Shown piece by piece: positions 33,296-41,783 of a DNA stretch of 57,134 bases; the first letter of the stretch is position 1, and every line of letters begins with the position of its first letter. The DNA lies in the NCBI GenBank assembly GCA_946481275.1, contig CAMLMV010000040.1:1-57134 (forward strand), given 5' to 3'. The position numbers and the translations under genes were made by a program. Below the pieces are notes generated by a model. That model had not been told where the DNA came from and made no database searches. It saw only the letters and a list, made by a program, of their open reading frames with translations. Origin of the DNA: an uncultured Massilia sp. (GTDB lineage: Bacteria; Pseudomonadota; Gammaproteobacteria; Burkholderiales; Burkholderiaceae).

Positions 33296-33973
33296 TTGAT
33301 TACAGTCTATACCTGCTCGACGAATAGCCGGGATCACTTACGCGAAGACCAATACACGGAAGGTGCCCAATTCATCGCTTATGTCGACCATCCGGCAATC
33401 GGCAACAGCGTATGGGAACACCGTGCTGTTTCAGAACTTTTTCGCTCACCGCGTCGAAACGCCAGGATGCATAAGATCCTTTCTCATCAGTTCACGCTTT
33501 CCGAGTATTCGGTCTGGATGGACGCGAATGTTGCATTGATGGTGCCGGCGCATCAACTCATCGAGGAATATTTGCAGGAAGCCGATCTTGCGGTGTTCAA
33601 GCATCGCACGCGTGCGTGTACTTATGATGAAGCCGATCGGTGCCGGGCACTTTGCCTCGACACGACGGAAGTGATCGACCATCAGGTACTCCAGTATGAA
33701 ACGGCCGGCCTTCAGCGCGGACTGGGGCTGGCGGAAACCACGGTCGTGATCCGTAGAAACAGTGAGCAGGTTCGCAGGTTCAACAATGCTTGGTGGGCGG
33801 AGGTTTGCAGACACTCGGTGCGTGATCAGATCAGCTTTATGTTTGCGGCCATCGAAACGGGACTTAAAGTAAATTTCATCCTGCCGACCAAATATCGCAA
33901 TCCGTATTTTTCCATGACAAACCGCCCGCCCGGCCTGGAAAGCAGCAGCGAAATCTCTCACCAGGAAAAATAG
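33296..33973 (+). CDS. DUF616/TOD1-like glycosyltransferase, copy 1, TTG start
   Basis: This 225-residue protein (start MITVYTCSTNSRDHL) shares with its neighbour at 34006 the blocks GAQFIAYVD, SPRRNARMHKILSHQF, YSVWMDANVAL, RRFNNAWWAEV and RDQISFMFA. The YSVWMDAN and RxHK features match the DUF616 (TOD1/MUCI70) glycosyltransferase-like family, with DAN taking the place of the DxD metal site. The start is the TTG at 33296, since GGAAGGAAG lies just upstream and the conserved N-terminus begins there; the ATG at 33280 is out of frame and the one at 33131 lies in the previous gene. Acceptor unknown. Confidence 0.7.
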   Translation: MITVYTCSTNSRDHLREDQYTEGAQFIAYVDHPAIGNSVWEHRAVSELFRSPRRNARMHKILSHQFTLSEYSVWMDANVALMVPAHQLIEEYLQEADLAVFKHRTRACTYDEADRCRALCLDTTEVIDHQVLQYETAGLQRGLGLAETTVVIRRNSEQVRRFNNAWWAEVCRHSVRDQISFMFAAIETGLKVNFILPTKYRNPYFSMTNRPPGLESSSEISHQEK

Positions 33974-34005
33974 GATCATTATTCCCGACAATTGACGAGG
34001 TCGAA

Positions 34006-34698
34006 ATGAAACGTAAAATAAGCGTAGTCACGGCATGCACGAATGGCAGGGACCACCTGATTGACAATCAGGTGCTGGGTGGCGCTCAATTTATCGCCTA
34101 CGTTGATAGAGTCTCCCCGTTCTCCATTTGGGAGCAACGCTCGGCGCATGGCAATTTCATCTCCCCGCGCAGGAACTCAAGGATTCACAAGATCCTGATC
34201 CACCAATATGTCGACTCGGAATATTCCCTGTGGATGGATGCCAACATAAGACTACTGGTCCCGGCCGAACGACTGATCGATGAATGGCTCACCGGCCACG
34301 ATATTGCAATGTTCAGGCATCGGATCAGAAACTGCGTTTATGAGGAGGCCGATATTTGTGCCGAGCTACGCCTCGACGATCCCAAGCTCATTCACGAACA
34401 GGCGCAGAGCTACCGGAAGAATAATTTTCCTCGACAACAAGGCTTGGCCGAAGCGTGCGTTATTCTTAGAAGGCACAATGCTATTGTCGAAAATTTTAAC
34501 AACGCCTGGTGGTCGGAGTATTCACGTTTCTCGTGCAGGGATCAGATCAGTTTGATGGTAGCAGCCCGAAAATCGGCAGTATCAATCAATCTGATCACTC
34601 CAACGCGTTTCGAAAGTCCGTATTTTCATTGCACGCCGCGTGCACCAGGTCTGGAACATGAGGTCGAGCTTCCGTCCAACGTGCTGGAAATTTGTTAG
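34006..34698 (+). CDS. DUF616/TOD1-like glycosyltransferase, copy 2
   Basis: This 230-residue paralogue of the preceding gene has VVTACTNGRDHLIDNQ, GAQFIAYVDRV, SPRRNSRIHKILIHQY, YSLWMDANIRLLVPAERLIDEWL (in part), FNNAWWSEYSRFSCRDQISLM. Tandem duplication with divergence is clear from the aligned blocks. The ATG at 34006 begins MKRKISVVTACTN. Predicted cytoplasmic, with no membrane helix. Together with the upstream gene it may add or trim sugars on an island product or surface glycan. Confidence 0.72.
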   Translation: MKRKISVVTACTNGRDHLIDNQVLGGAQFIAYVDRVSPFSIWEQRSAHGNFISPRRNSRIHKILIHQYVDSEYSLWMDANIRLLVPAERLIDEWLTGHDIAMFRHRIRNCVYEEADICAELRLDDPKLIHEQAQSYRKNNFPRQQGLAEACVILRRHNAIVENFNNAWWSEYSRFSCRDQISLMVAARKSAVSINLITPTRFESPYFHCTPRAPGLEHEVELPSNVLEIC

Positions 34699-35206
34699 TG
34701 CTGGCCACGCGGCCCTTCACCGAACCCAGGTCGCCGGACTCGCCACCCTGGCGTGGCTTCACGCCATCGCCGGCTGCTCGACCGATGCCGTCGACCTCCC
34801 TGGCCTGTGCAGCACGACTCAGTGTCGTGCTCGTCATCACGCAAAATTTCACCGTCTTTGCATCTCCCGATTCCTCACGCCGGCGTAGGCTTGGCGAAGC
34901 TTTTCCCTTATACTGGCGCCCCTCGGCACCTTTAGCTTCGGTCGACCGATCTGACATGGTAAAGTGCTGATCTGGCGACACCGCCCGGCGGCTTAGCGTC
35001 GAGCGACATCACCCTCTTCCACAGTCGGTTTGGCGTAGCTGTCGACAATCCGTGCACGCCTGTTTGACGTCGCGACGTTACGCCCGCTCAGGCAACCACA
35101 ACGCTACGCGAACAAGTGAAATGTAGCGACGTCACTTGATGCGATGCCGGCGACAAGCGACACAGCACTAAAAATCCGCATAGAAATCATGAAGTTAGGC
35201 GATAAC
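34699..35206. other. Gene-free stretch before mutS
   Basis: About 500 bp. The minus-strand open frame 34595-34981 has no ribosome site or recognisable domain and overlaps the end of the DUF616 gene, so it is not called. A perfect 8-bp inverted repeat AGCACGAC/GTCGTGCT (34811-34818 and 34824-34831, loop TCAGT) may be a terminator stem without a T run. The mutS promoter should lie in the second half. Confidence 0.4.
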
Positions 35207-37882
35207 ATGCCGTTAGACCGAGAAGTTGCGAAACCCGGAAAAAGCCAGCACACCCCGATGATGCAGCAGTACCTGAGCATCAAGGCCGACTACCCCACGA
35301 TGCTCGTCTTCTACCGGATGGGCGACTTCTACGAGCTGTTCTTCGAGGACGCCGAGAAGGCCGCGCGCATCCTGGGCATCACCCTGACGGCGCGCGGCAG
35401 CTCGGGCGGGAATCCGATCAAGATGGCGGGCGTGCCCTTCCACTCGCTCGACCCGTACCTCGCCAAGCTTGTGAAACTGGGCGAGTCGTGCGCGATCTGC
35501 GAACAGATCGGCGATCCGGCGCTGAGCAAAGGCCCCGTGGAGCGCAAGGTCGTGCGCGTCGTCACGCCGGGCACGCTGACGGATGCCGACCTGCTCCCCG
35601 AGAAGGCCGAGCGCCCCCTGCTCGCCGTGTGCACGGTCGCGAACCGCAAGGTGGTCACGACGGGTCTCGCGTGGATGTCGCTCGCCAGCGGGGGACTCCG
35701 GCTGATGGAATTCGCGGGCGACGCCCGCGCGGCCGCCGTACGCCTCGTGCAGGAACTGGAACGCATCGCGCCGGCCGAAGTGCTGCGTGCCGACGGCGGC
35801 GCCGACCTGTTCGAGGAAAGCCCGGTCGGTCACACGGCACGCGTGCCGGACTGGCACTTCGACGTCGTGCACGGCCATAAGGCGCTGCTCGACCAGCTCG
35901 GCGTCGCCACGCTGTCCGGCTTCGGCGCGGACGGACTCGGCGCCGCGTTCGGCGCGGCCGGCGCGCTGCTGCGCTATGCCCAGTCGACGCAGGGCCGCGG
36001 CCTGCAGCACGTGAAGAGCCTCGCGGTCGAATCGGAGAGCGAATTCATCGGCCTCGACGCGTCCACGCGCCGCAACCTCGAGCTGACGGAAACGATCCGC
36101 GGCCACGAATCGCCCACGCTGTTCTCGCTGCTGGACGGCTGCCGCACGGCGATGGGCTCGCGCCTGCTGCGCTACTGGCTGCACCACGCGAAGCGCGACC
36201 AGCGCGTGGCCCGTTCGCGCCACGAGGCGATCGAAGCGCTGGCCCAGCGCGAGGCGATGCACGACCTCGCGGCCACGCTGGCGCACGTGCCGGACATCGA
36301 GCGCATCACGACGCGCATCGCGCTGCTCACGGCGCGTCCGCGCGATCTCGCGAGCCTGCGCGACGGCCTGAAACAGCTGCCCGCGCTGCGCGAGCAGGTG
36401 GCACGCTGCTTCATCCCGGGCGACTCGTGCCTGCTGCGCGACATCCACGATGCCATCGCCGTCCCCGAGGCGTGCGCCGACCTCCTGCAACGCGCCATCG
36501 CGACGGAGCCGGCCGCGATGGTCCGTGACGGCGGCGTGTTCGCGCGCGGCTTCGACGCGGAGCTCGACGAGCTGCGGGCGCTGTCGGAAAACGCGGGCCA
36601 GTTCCTCGTCGACCTGGAAGCGCGCGAGCGCGCCCGCACCGGTATCGCCAACCTGCGCGTCGAGTACAACCGCGTGCACGGCTTCTACATCGAAGTCACG
36701 AACGGCCAGGCCGACAAGGTGCCGGACGATTACCGCCGCCGCCAGACCCTCAAGAACTGCGAGCGCTACATCACGCCGGAACTGAAGGCGTTCGAAGATA
36801 AAGCCTTGTCCGCGCAGGACCGCGCGCTGGCGCGCGAAAAGCTGCTGTACGAGCTGCTGCTGGCCGACCTCGCGCCGCACATCGTGTGCCTGCAGCGCAT
36901 CGCGTCCGGCATCGCGCAGCTCGATACGATCACCGCCCTCGCCGCCCACGCCGTGCGCAACAACTGGTGCATGCCGCAGCTGGTCGAGGAGCCGTGCCTG
37001 ACGATCGTCGAAGGCCGCCACCCGGTGGTGGAAAACCAGATCGAGCGCTTCATCGCGAACGACTGCAAGCTGTCCAACGACCGCCGCCTGCTCCTGATCA
37101 CGGGCCCGAACATGGGCGGTAAATCGACGTTCATGCGCCAGGTCGCGCTGATCACCTTGCTGGCCTACGTCGGCAGCTACGTGCCGGCGACGAGTGCGAC
37201 GATCGGCCCGATCGACCGCATCTTCACGCGCATCGGCGCCTCGGACGACCTGGCGAATGGCCGCTCCACGTTCATGGTGGAGATGACGGAATCGGCCACG
37301 ATCCTGAACGGCGCGACCGAACACTCGCTCGTGCTGATGGACGAAGTGGGCCGCGGCACGTCGACGTTCGACGGCCTCGCGCTCGCGTGGGCCATCGCGC
37401 GCCACCTGATCGAGACGAGCCGCAGTTTTACCCTGTTCGCCACACACTACTTCGAACTGACACAGCTGCCGGAACAGCATCCGAGCGCGGTCAACGTGCA
37501 CCTGTCGGCCGTCGAGCACAAGGACAGCATCGTGTTCCTGCACGCCGTGCAGGACGGTCCCGCATCGCAGAGCTATGGCCTGCAGGTGGCGCAGCTGGCG
37601 GGCGTGCCCCCTGGCGTGATCCGCGCCGCGCGCAAGCACCTGGCGCGGCTGGAAGCGCAGGCGCTCGATGCGACGCCGCAGCTCGACCTGTTCGCGCCGG
37701 CGCCGTGCGACGAGGCCGAAGCTGGCACCGGGACCACGGCAGGCACCGAGACCGCGGCACCGGTGCAAGCGACCGCCGAGTCGCCGGCGCTGACCCTGCT
37801 CGATGCCATCGATCCGGATGCCCTGAGCCCGCGCGAAGCGCTCGAGCGACTGTACGAGCTCAAGCGCCTGGCCTCGGCCTGA
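35207..37882 (+). CDS. mutS: DNA mismatch repair protein MutS
   Basis: This is a full-length MutS of about 891 residues. It recognises mismatches and small loops as a dimer and hands over to MutL. The N-terminal domain begins after [16 protein letters not shown] with the Phe-x-Glu mismatch wedge in [12 protein letters not shown]. The clamp and core follow. The ATPase has Walker [30 protein letters not shown], and a C-terminal tail [14 protein letters not shown] for tetramerisation. The start at 35207 ([12 protein letters not shown]) fits MutS length; an ATG at 35144 in the same frame would add 21 residues. The secreted-protein gene follows 2 bp after the stop. Confidence 0.96.
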   Translation: MPLDREVAKPGKSQHTPMMQQYLSIKADYPTMLVFYRMGDFYELFFEDAEKAARILGITLTARGSSGGNPIKMAGVPFHSLDPYLAKLVKLGESCAICEQIGDPALSKGPVERKVVRVVTPGTLTDADLLPEKAERPLLAVCTVANRKVVTTGLAWMSLASGGLRLMEFAGDARAAAVRLVQELERIAPAEVLRADGGADLFEESPVGHTARVPDWHFDVVHGHKALLDQLGVATLSGFGADGLGAAFGAAGALLRYAQSTQGRGLQHVKSLAVESESEFIGLDASTRRNLELTETIRGHESPTLFSLLDGCRTAMGSRLLRYWLHHAKRDQRVARSRHEAIEALAQREAMHDLAATLAHVPDIERITTRIALLTARPRDLASLRDGLKQLPALREQVARCFIPGDSCLLRDIHDAIAVPEACADLLQRAIATEPAAMVRDGGVFARGFDAELDELRALSENAGQFLVDLEARERARTGIANLRVEYNRVHGFYIEVTNGQADKVPDDYRRRQTLKNCERYITPELKAFEDKALSAQDRALAREKLLYELLLADLAPHIVCLQRIASGIAQLDTITALAAHAVRNNWCMPQLVEEPCLTIVEGRHPVVENQIERFIANDCKLSNDRRLLLITGPNMGGKSTFMRQVALITLLAYVGSYVPATSATIGPIDRIFTRIGASDDLANGRSTFMVEMTESATILNGATEHSLVLMDEVGRGTSTFDGLALAWAIARHLIETSRSFTLFATHYFELTQLPEQHPSAVNVHLSAVEHKDSIVFLHAVQDGPASQSYGLQVAQLAGVPPGVIRAARKHLARLEAQALDATPQLDLFAPAPCDEAEAGTGTTAGTETAAPVQATAESPALTLLDAIDPDALSPREALERLYELKRLASA

Positions 37883-37884
37883 CG

Positions 37885-38844
37885 ATGCACAGACGCCGCT
37901 CGCTTCTCCTGTTCGTCCTCGCCTGCGCGCTCGCGGGCGGCGCCCGCGCGGACGCCCGCGACGACGACACGCACCGTTTCGCCATCATCGGCCACGGTTT
38001 TACCGATGGCGGCGAAAAGCGCCTCAAACAGGCGCTCGCCGACAACGACGACAAGGACGTCGCCTTCATGGTCGTCACCGGCATCAAAGGGGCGAACGAA
38101 CCGTGCACGGACAAGCTGTACCAGAAGCGGCGCGAACTGATCGACGATGCGCGCCGGCCCGTCGTCGTGCTGCCGGCCGGCAGCGACTGGACCGAATGCC
38201 GCAACAGCGCCGGCCGCACGAATGCGATCGAGCGCCTGAACCGCATCCGCGAACTGTTCTACGGCGAGCCGAAGACGCTCGGCGCACAGAAGCTTTCCCT
38301 CACGCGCCAGTCGATGAGCCCGCGCTTCCGCAGCTATGCGGAGAATGCGCACTGGTCAGTGGGCAAGGTGCTGTATGCGACCGTCAACATGCCGGCCAAT
38401 AACAATCACTACCTGAACGAAGCGGGACGCAACAACGAGTACGAGGACCGGCTCGTGGCGAACCGGTTCTGGCTGCACCGCCTGTTCGCCATCGCCAAGC
38501 GCGACAAGCTGGAAGCGATCGTGCTGTTTTCCGAAGGGGACGTGAAGGCGTTGTCGCAGGCGACGGGCCTGCGCGCCCTGTTGCACAGCGCCGTGCCGGA
38601 GAACGACGGCTTCGCGGAGCCGCGCCGGCTGATCTTATCCCTCGCGCAGAAATTCCCGGGCAAGGTCTTGCTCGTCGACGGCACGCGCGTGCGGGCAAAA
38701 CCCGTGATCGAATGGCGCGGCAATATCGGCCATCTGGCGGCCGGTGCAGATGCGCTGGAAGTGGTGGTGAATCCGGAGACGAAAACCCTGTTCAGGGTCG
38801 ATCCCCGCAAGACCGAGACGGCAAACGGCGCAAAGAAGGACTGA
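37885..38844 (+). CDS. Secreted metallophosphoesterase-fold protein with degraded metal sites
   Basis: This 319-residue protein has a signal peptide (SLLLFVLACALAGGARA, cut about residue 22). The layout is that of secreted calcineurin-like phosphoesterases: FAIIGHGFT for FAVIGDxQ, FMVVTGIKG for FVxxTGDxK, VVLPAGSDWTEC for YxPGDNEWTDC, then ERLNRIRELFYGEPKTLG, and a late HWSVGKVLYATVNMPANNNH. The usual GD, GDxK and GDNE metal ligands read GH, GIK and GSD, so catalysis is likely lost or altered. The fold call rests on these spaced motifs. It is probably cotranscribed with mutS (2 bp apart). Confidence 0.65.
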   Translation: MHRRRSLLLFVLACALAGGARADARDDDTHRFAIIGHGFTDGGEKRLKQALADNDDKDVAFMVVTGIKGANEPCTDKLYQKRRELIDDARRPVVVLPAGSDWTECRNSAGRTNAIERLNRIRELFYGEPKTLGAQKLSLTRQSMSPRFRSYAENAHWSVGKVLYATVNMPANNNHYLNEAGRNNEYEDRLVANRFWLHRLFAIAKRDKLEAIVLFSEGDVKALSQATGLRALLHSAVPENDGFAEPRRLILSLAQKFPGKVLLVDGTRVRAKPVIEWRGNIGHLAAGADALEVVVNPETKTLFRVDPRKTETANGAKKD

Positions 38845-38862
38845 CCCGGCCGCAGCCGGGTC
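38843..38862. terminator. Hairpin between convergent genes
   Basis: Perfect 8-bp stem GACCCGGC/GCCGGGTC, loop CGCA, starting within the stop codon of the phosphoesterase-like gene. No T run; a weak or bidirectional terminator candidate. Confidence 0.45.
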
Positions 38863-38886
38863 GACGCGCACCGCGTGCGTGGGTGA

Positions 38887-39429
38887 TTACTGCAGCGGCT
38901 GGCTGCGGAAGTGGTCGCCCTCTTCGCTGTCGTCGATCTCGCCGTGACCGTGGTCGTGGCCGTGGGCGCCGTGCACATGGCCGTGCGCGATCTCTTCCGG
39001 CGTGGCGGCACGCACGTCGATCACGGACAGGTCGAAGCGCAGAGCCATGCCGGCCAGCGGGTGATTGCCGTCCAGGACGACCTTGTCGTCGGCGATTTCG
39101 GTGACGGTGAAGATGACCGGCTCTTCGTCGCTGCCCTCGGCCACGCCTTCGAACTGCATGCCGACTTCGATCGGTTCCGGCAGGCGGTTGCGGTCCTCGA
39201 CCTTGACCAGGTTCGGATCGTAGTCGCCGAACGCGTCTTCCGGCTCGATCTGGATGGTCGACGTGTAACCCACGTCCTTGCCGTCCAGCTCTTCTTCGAT
39301 CTTCGGCAGCGTGTTCTCGTAGCCGCCGTGCAGGTAGACCATCGGCTGGGCGCCGTCTTCGATCAGGTTGTTCTGGGCGTCGGACAGTTTATAGTTGACC
39401 GACACAACCGTGTTCTGGGCAATCTTCAT
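38887..39429 (-). CDS. slyD: FKBP-type peptidyl-prolyl isomerase SlyD
   Basis: This 180-residue protein starts MKIAQNTVVSVNYKLSDAQ at 39429; the open frame's longer start is rejected. The FKBP core has QPMVYLHGGYENTLPKIEEEL (in part), the inserted-flap chaperone domain FGDYDPNLV...EPVIFTVTEIADDKVVLDGNHPLAGMALRF (in part), and a short His-rich tail HGHVHGAHGHDHGHGE that binds Ni(II) and zinc. Role: proline isomerase and folding helper in the cytoplasm, also involved in nickel delivery to hydrogenase in some bacteria. Divergent from roxA. Confidence 0.93.
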   Translation of the reverse strand: MKIAQNTVVSVNYKLSDAQNNLIEDGAQPMVYLHGGYENTLPKIEEELDGKDVGYTSTIQIEPEDAFGDYDPNLVKVEDRNRLPEPIEVGMQFEGVAEGSDEEPVIFTVTEIADDKVVLDGNHPLAGMALRFDLSVIDVRAATPEEIAHGHVHGAHGHDHGHGEIDDSEEGDHFRSQPLQ

Positions 39430-39508
39430 TGCACTTCCTTTCGTGGGTAAGGTTGCGATTATAACCCTACCACCGGTTTGTCCCGGCCGGCGCTGGTTAT
39501 AATGGCAC

Positions 39509-40630
39509 ATGCAAAAATCTCAGCTCCTTGGCAATATTACGCCCGCCCAGTTCCTCCGCGATTACTGGCACAAGAAACCCCTGCTCATCCGCCAGGCGAT
39601 CCCCAATTTCAAACCGCTGCTCAAGGTCGACAAGCTGGCCGAACTGGCCAAGCTGAACCACGTCGAATCGCGCCTCGTCACGCTGACGGACGGCACCTGG
39701 GACATGCAGCACGGCCCACTGGCCGAACTGCCGCCGAAAACCCAGCGCGAATGGACCATGCTCGTGCAGGGCGTCAACCTGCACGAGCCGAAGGCCGATG
39801 CCCTGCTGCGCCAGTTCCGCTTCGTGCCCGACGCGCGCCTGGACGACCTGATGGTCAGCTATGCGACGGACGGCGGCGGCGTGGGTCCTCACTTCGATTC
39901 GTACGACGTGTTCCTGCTGCAGGCGCAGGGCAAGCGCCGCTGGCGCATCGGCGCGCAGCAGGACCTCACGCTCGTCGAAGGGCTGCCACTGAAAATCCTC
40001 GCCAACTTCGAACCGGAAGAAGAGTTCGTGCTGGAACCGGGCGACATGCTGTACCTGCCGCCGCATTACGCGCACGACGGCGTGGCCGAGGGCGAATGCA
40101 TGACGTATTCGATCGGCTTCCGCTCGCCGTCGTTCCAGGAACTGGGCGAAGCCTTCCTGCAGTTCATGGCCGACTCGATCGACCTGCCGGGCCGCTACGC
40201 CGACCCGGGCCTGCAGCCGGCCAGGAACCCGGCCGAGATCCCGCGCGACATGCTGGCGACCGTCACGGAGGAACTCAACAAGGTGCGCTGGGACGAGGAA
40301 GACGTCACGATCTTCATGGGCGAATACCTGTCGGAGCCGAAGCACAACGTGTTCTTCACGCCGGTGGCGAAGCCGCTGACGGTGGGCCGCTTCATGGAAC
40401 AGGCCGCCAAGAAGGGCCTCAAACTGTCGCCCAAGACCCTGATGCTCTACCGCGGCAAGCATGTGTTCATCAATGGCGAATCGTTTGCCGTCGGGCGCGC
40501 GGACAAGGTCGTGCTGGACGTGCTCGCCAACGAGCGGGCCCTGGGAGGCAACCTGCTGGACCAGGCGTCGGACGACGTGCTGGAAGCGCTGTACACCTGG
40601 TACCAGGACGGCTGGATCGAGCTGGGCTGA
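39509..40630 (+). CDS. roxA: Ribosomal oxygenase RoxA (cupin 4; L16 arginine hydroxylase)
   Basis: This 373-residue Fe(II)/2-oxoglutarate oxygenase of the JmjC/cupin family hydroxylates an Arg of ribosomal protein L16 in E. coli (YcfD). The jelly-roll metal site is GGGVGPHFDSYDVFLLQ (His and Asp) with the second His in YLPPHYAHDG; the 2-oxoglutarate Arg is in RRWRIG. N-terminal FLRDYWHKKPLLIRQA is typical. The C-terminal winged-helix-like part follows. A DUF7931 gene follows 2 bp after the stop. Confidence 0.9.
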   Translation: MQKSQLLGNITPAQFLRDYWHKKPLLIRQAIPNFKPLLKVDKLAELAKLNHVESRLVTLTDGTWDMQHGPLAELPPKTQREWTMLVQGVNLHEPKADALLRQFRFVPDARLDDLMVSYATDGGGVGPHFDSYDVFLLQAQGKRRWRIGAQQDLTLVEGLPLKILANFEPEEEFVLEPGDMLYLPPHYAHDGVAEGECMTYSIGFRSPSFQELGEAFLQFMADSIDLPGRYADPGLQPARNPAEIPRDMLATVTEELNKVRWDEEDVTIFMGEYLSEPKHNVFFTPVAKPLTVGRFMEQAAKKGLKLSPKTLMLYRGKHVFINGESFAVGRADKVVLDVLANERALGGNLLDQASDDVLEALYTWYQDGWIELG

Positions 40631-40632
40631 TC

Positions 40633-41106
40633 ATGACCACGCCCCTGCCCTTCGACACGCGCGCCGCGTTCCAGCAGCAGCTGGGCGAGGTGCTGGCGCG
40701 GGCAAGGGCGACGCTCGTCATGTTCGATCCGGACTTCACGTTGTTCCGGCTGGGCGCGCCGGATGTGGACGCCGTCCTGCGCCGCTTCCTTCACGCCGGC
40801 GGACGCCTGCGCCTCGCGCTGCACGATCCCGCGCACCTGGAGCGGGAGGCACCGCGCTTCCTGCGCCTGCTGCGGGATTATGCCCACGGCATCGAATGCA
40901 GGCGCACGCCGCGGGCGCTGCGCGAGCTCACGGATTCGTTCTGCATCGCGGACGACCTGCATATCGTGCGGCGCTTCCACAGCGACCACCTGCGCGGCGA
41001 GGCAGCCTTTGACGCACCGCAACAAACTGAGCTGTCGCGCCTGCGTTTTGACGCGGTTTGGGCAGAATCACAGCCTGGTCTGCAGTCCAGTGTTACCGGA
41101 CTGTAA
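40633..41106 (+). CDS. DUF7931-type conserved protein
   Basis: This 157-residue protein has MFDPDFTLFRLG, VDAVLRRFLHAGGRLRLALHD, SFCIADDLHIVRRFHSDHLRGEAAFD. The pattern (a strand, helix, strand with basic end) resembles a single phospholipase D-like half without the HKD motif. I recognise it as a DUF7931-like conserved protein of Burkholderiales and know no activity. It follows roxA by 2 bp and is probably cotranscribed. Confidence 0.6.
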   Translation: MTTPLPFDTRAAFQQQLGEVLARARATLVMFDPDFTLFRLGAPDVDAVLRRFLHAGGRLRLALHDPAHLEREAPRFLRLLRDYAHGIECRRTPRALRELTDSFCIADDLHIVRRFHSDHLRGEAAFDAPQQTELSRLRFDAVWAESQPGLQSSVTGL

Positions 41107-41225
41107 ATACTTGTTTTGGCCTGCTTTTCTCTATGAGAACTAGCGCACGGACAAGCCGTGTCCCATTGCTAGAAGATGAACCTTGCCCGATCTGGCAACT
41201 GTTACGTCTTGACACGACTTTTCTA

Positions 41226-41252
41226 TTGCGATTCAGTAAATTTGGCTATAAT
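41226..41252 (+). promoter_or_regulatory. Promoter candidate for the Ala/Pro-rich lipoprotein
   Basis: Perfect -10 hexamer TATAAT at 41247-41252, with TTGCGA at 41226-41231 as a -35 candidate (15-bp spacer, slightly short). The surrounding 270 bp before the gene are AT-rich relative to the window. The leader to the ATG is about 125 bases. Confidence 0.5.
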
Positions 41253-41382
41253 ATCGGGTTAGGAAGGTTCCGTTGTCTGTAGGCACTTTTTCCAAAGTAT
41301 ACAAACAAGAGAATTCCTGACGAGCGATAATTACCGGTAATTATTCATCGCACCACCCTTTTGAATTAATTAAGGAAAAACC

Positions 41383-41658
41383 ATGAAAAAATCTCTGCTG
41401 ATCGTTTCCCTGCTGGCTGTTGCTCTGGCTGCTTGCTCGAAGAAAGAAGAAGCTCCGGCTGCTGCTCCGGCTGCTCCGGCTGCCGAGACCGCTGCTCCGG
41501 CTGCTGCTCCGGCCGCTCCGGCTGCTGACGCTGCCGCTACCCCGGCTGCTCCGGCCGCTGCTGACGCTGCTGCTTCGGCCGCTTCGGCTGCTGCTTCGGC
41601 TGCTTCGGCTGCTGCTGACGCCGCTTCGGCTGCTGCTGCTCCGGCTGCTTCGAAGTAA
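41383..41658 (+). CDS. Small Ala/Pro-rich lipoprotein
   Basis: This 91-residue protein starts MKKSLLIVSLLAVALAACSK, a lipoprotein signal with lipobox LAAC. After KKEE the rest is almost only Ala, Pro and Ser in PAAAPAAPA- and SAASAAAD-like runs; the DNA repeats GCTGCTCCG-type triplets. No folded domain is expected. Possibly a surface or periplasmic spacer. Strong transcription is likely: it has a good promoter and a strong terminator at 41676. Confidence 0.75.
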   Translation: MKKSLLIVSLLAVALAACSKKEEAPAAAPAAPAAETAAPAAAPAAPAADAAATPAAPAAADAAASAASAAASAASAAADAASAAAAPAASK

Positions 41659-41675
41659 TTCGAACCGCTCTAAAG

Positions 41676-41701
41676 AAACCGGCCTGCGGGCCGGTTTTTT
41701 T
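41676..41701 (+). terminator. Rho-independent terminator, lipoprotein gene
   Basis: Perfect 9-bp stem AAACCGGCC/GGCCGGTTT, loop TGCG, followed by TTTT, just after the stop. Confidence 0.9.
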
Positions 41702-41736
41702 ACGTCCATTGGTTTTGCACGGTTGCGGCAAGCCAT

Positions 41737-41763
41737 AAAAAAACCGGCCGCATGGGCCGGTTT
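41737..41763 (-). terminator. Rho-independent terminator, bamC side
   Basis: Minus-strand hairpin with the same 9-bp stem sequence AAACCGGCC/GGCCGGTTT and a T run (41737-41743 on the complement), about 20 bp after bamC. The two convergent terminators use nearly the same stem. Confidence 0.85.
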
Positions 41764-41783
41764 GTCATTCAGGCGATACCAGG

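Noticed and set aside
34909..34914. TATACT as a mutS promoter -10
   Set aside because: The nearest -35-like TTGGCG is only 12 bp upstream, too short a spacer.
34595..34981. Minus-strand open frame of 128 codons before mutS
   Set aside because: No ribosome site or recognisable motif, and it overlaps the DUF616 gene end. I considered a mobile-element remnant but could not support one.
41447..41655. Dense triplet repeats that could suggest a CRISPR-like or satellite array
   Set aside because: The repeats are codon repeats of Ala and Pro inside the lipoprotein gene; there are no spacers.
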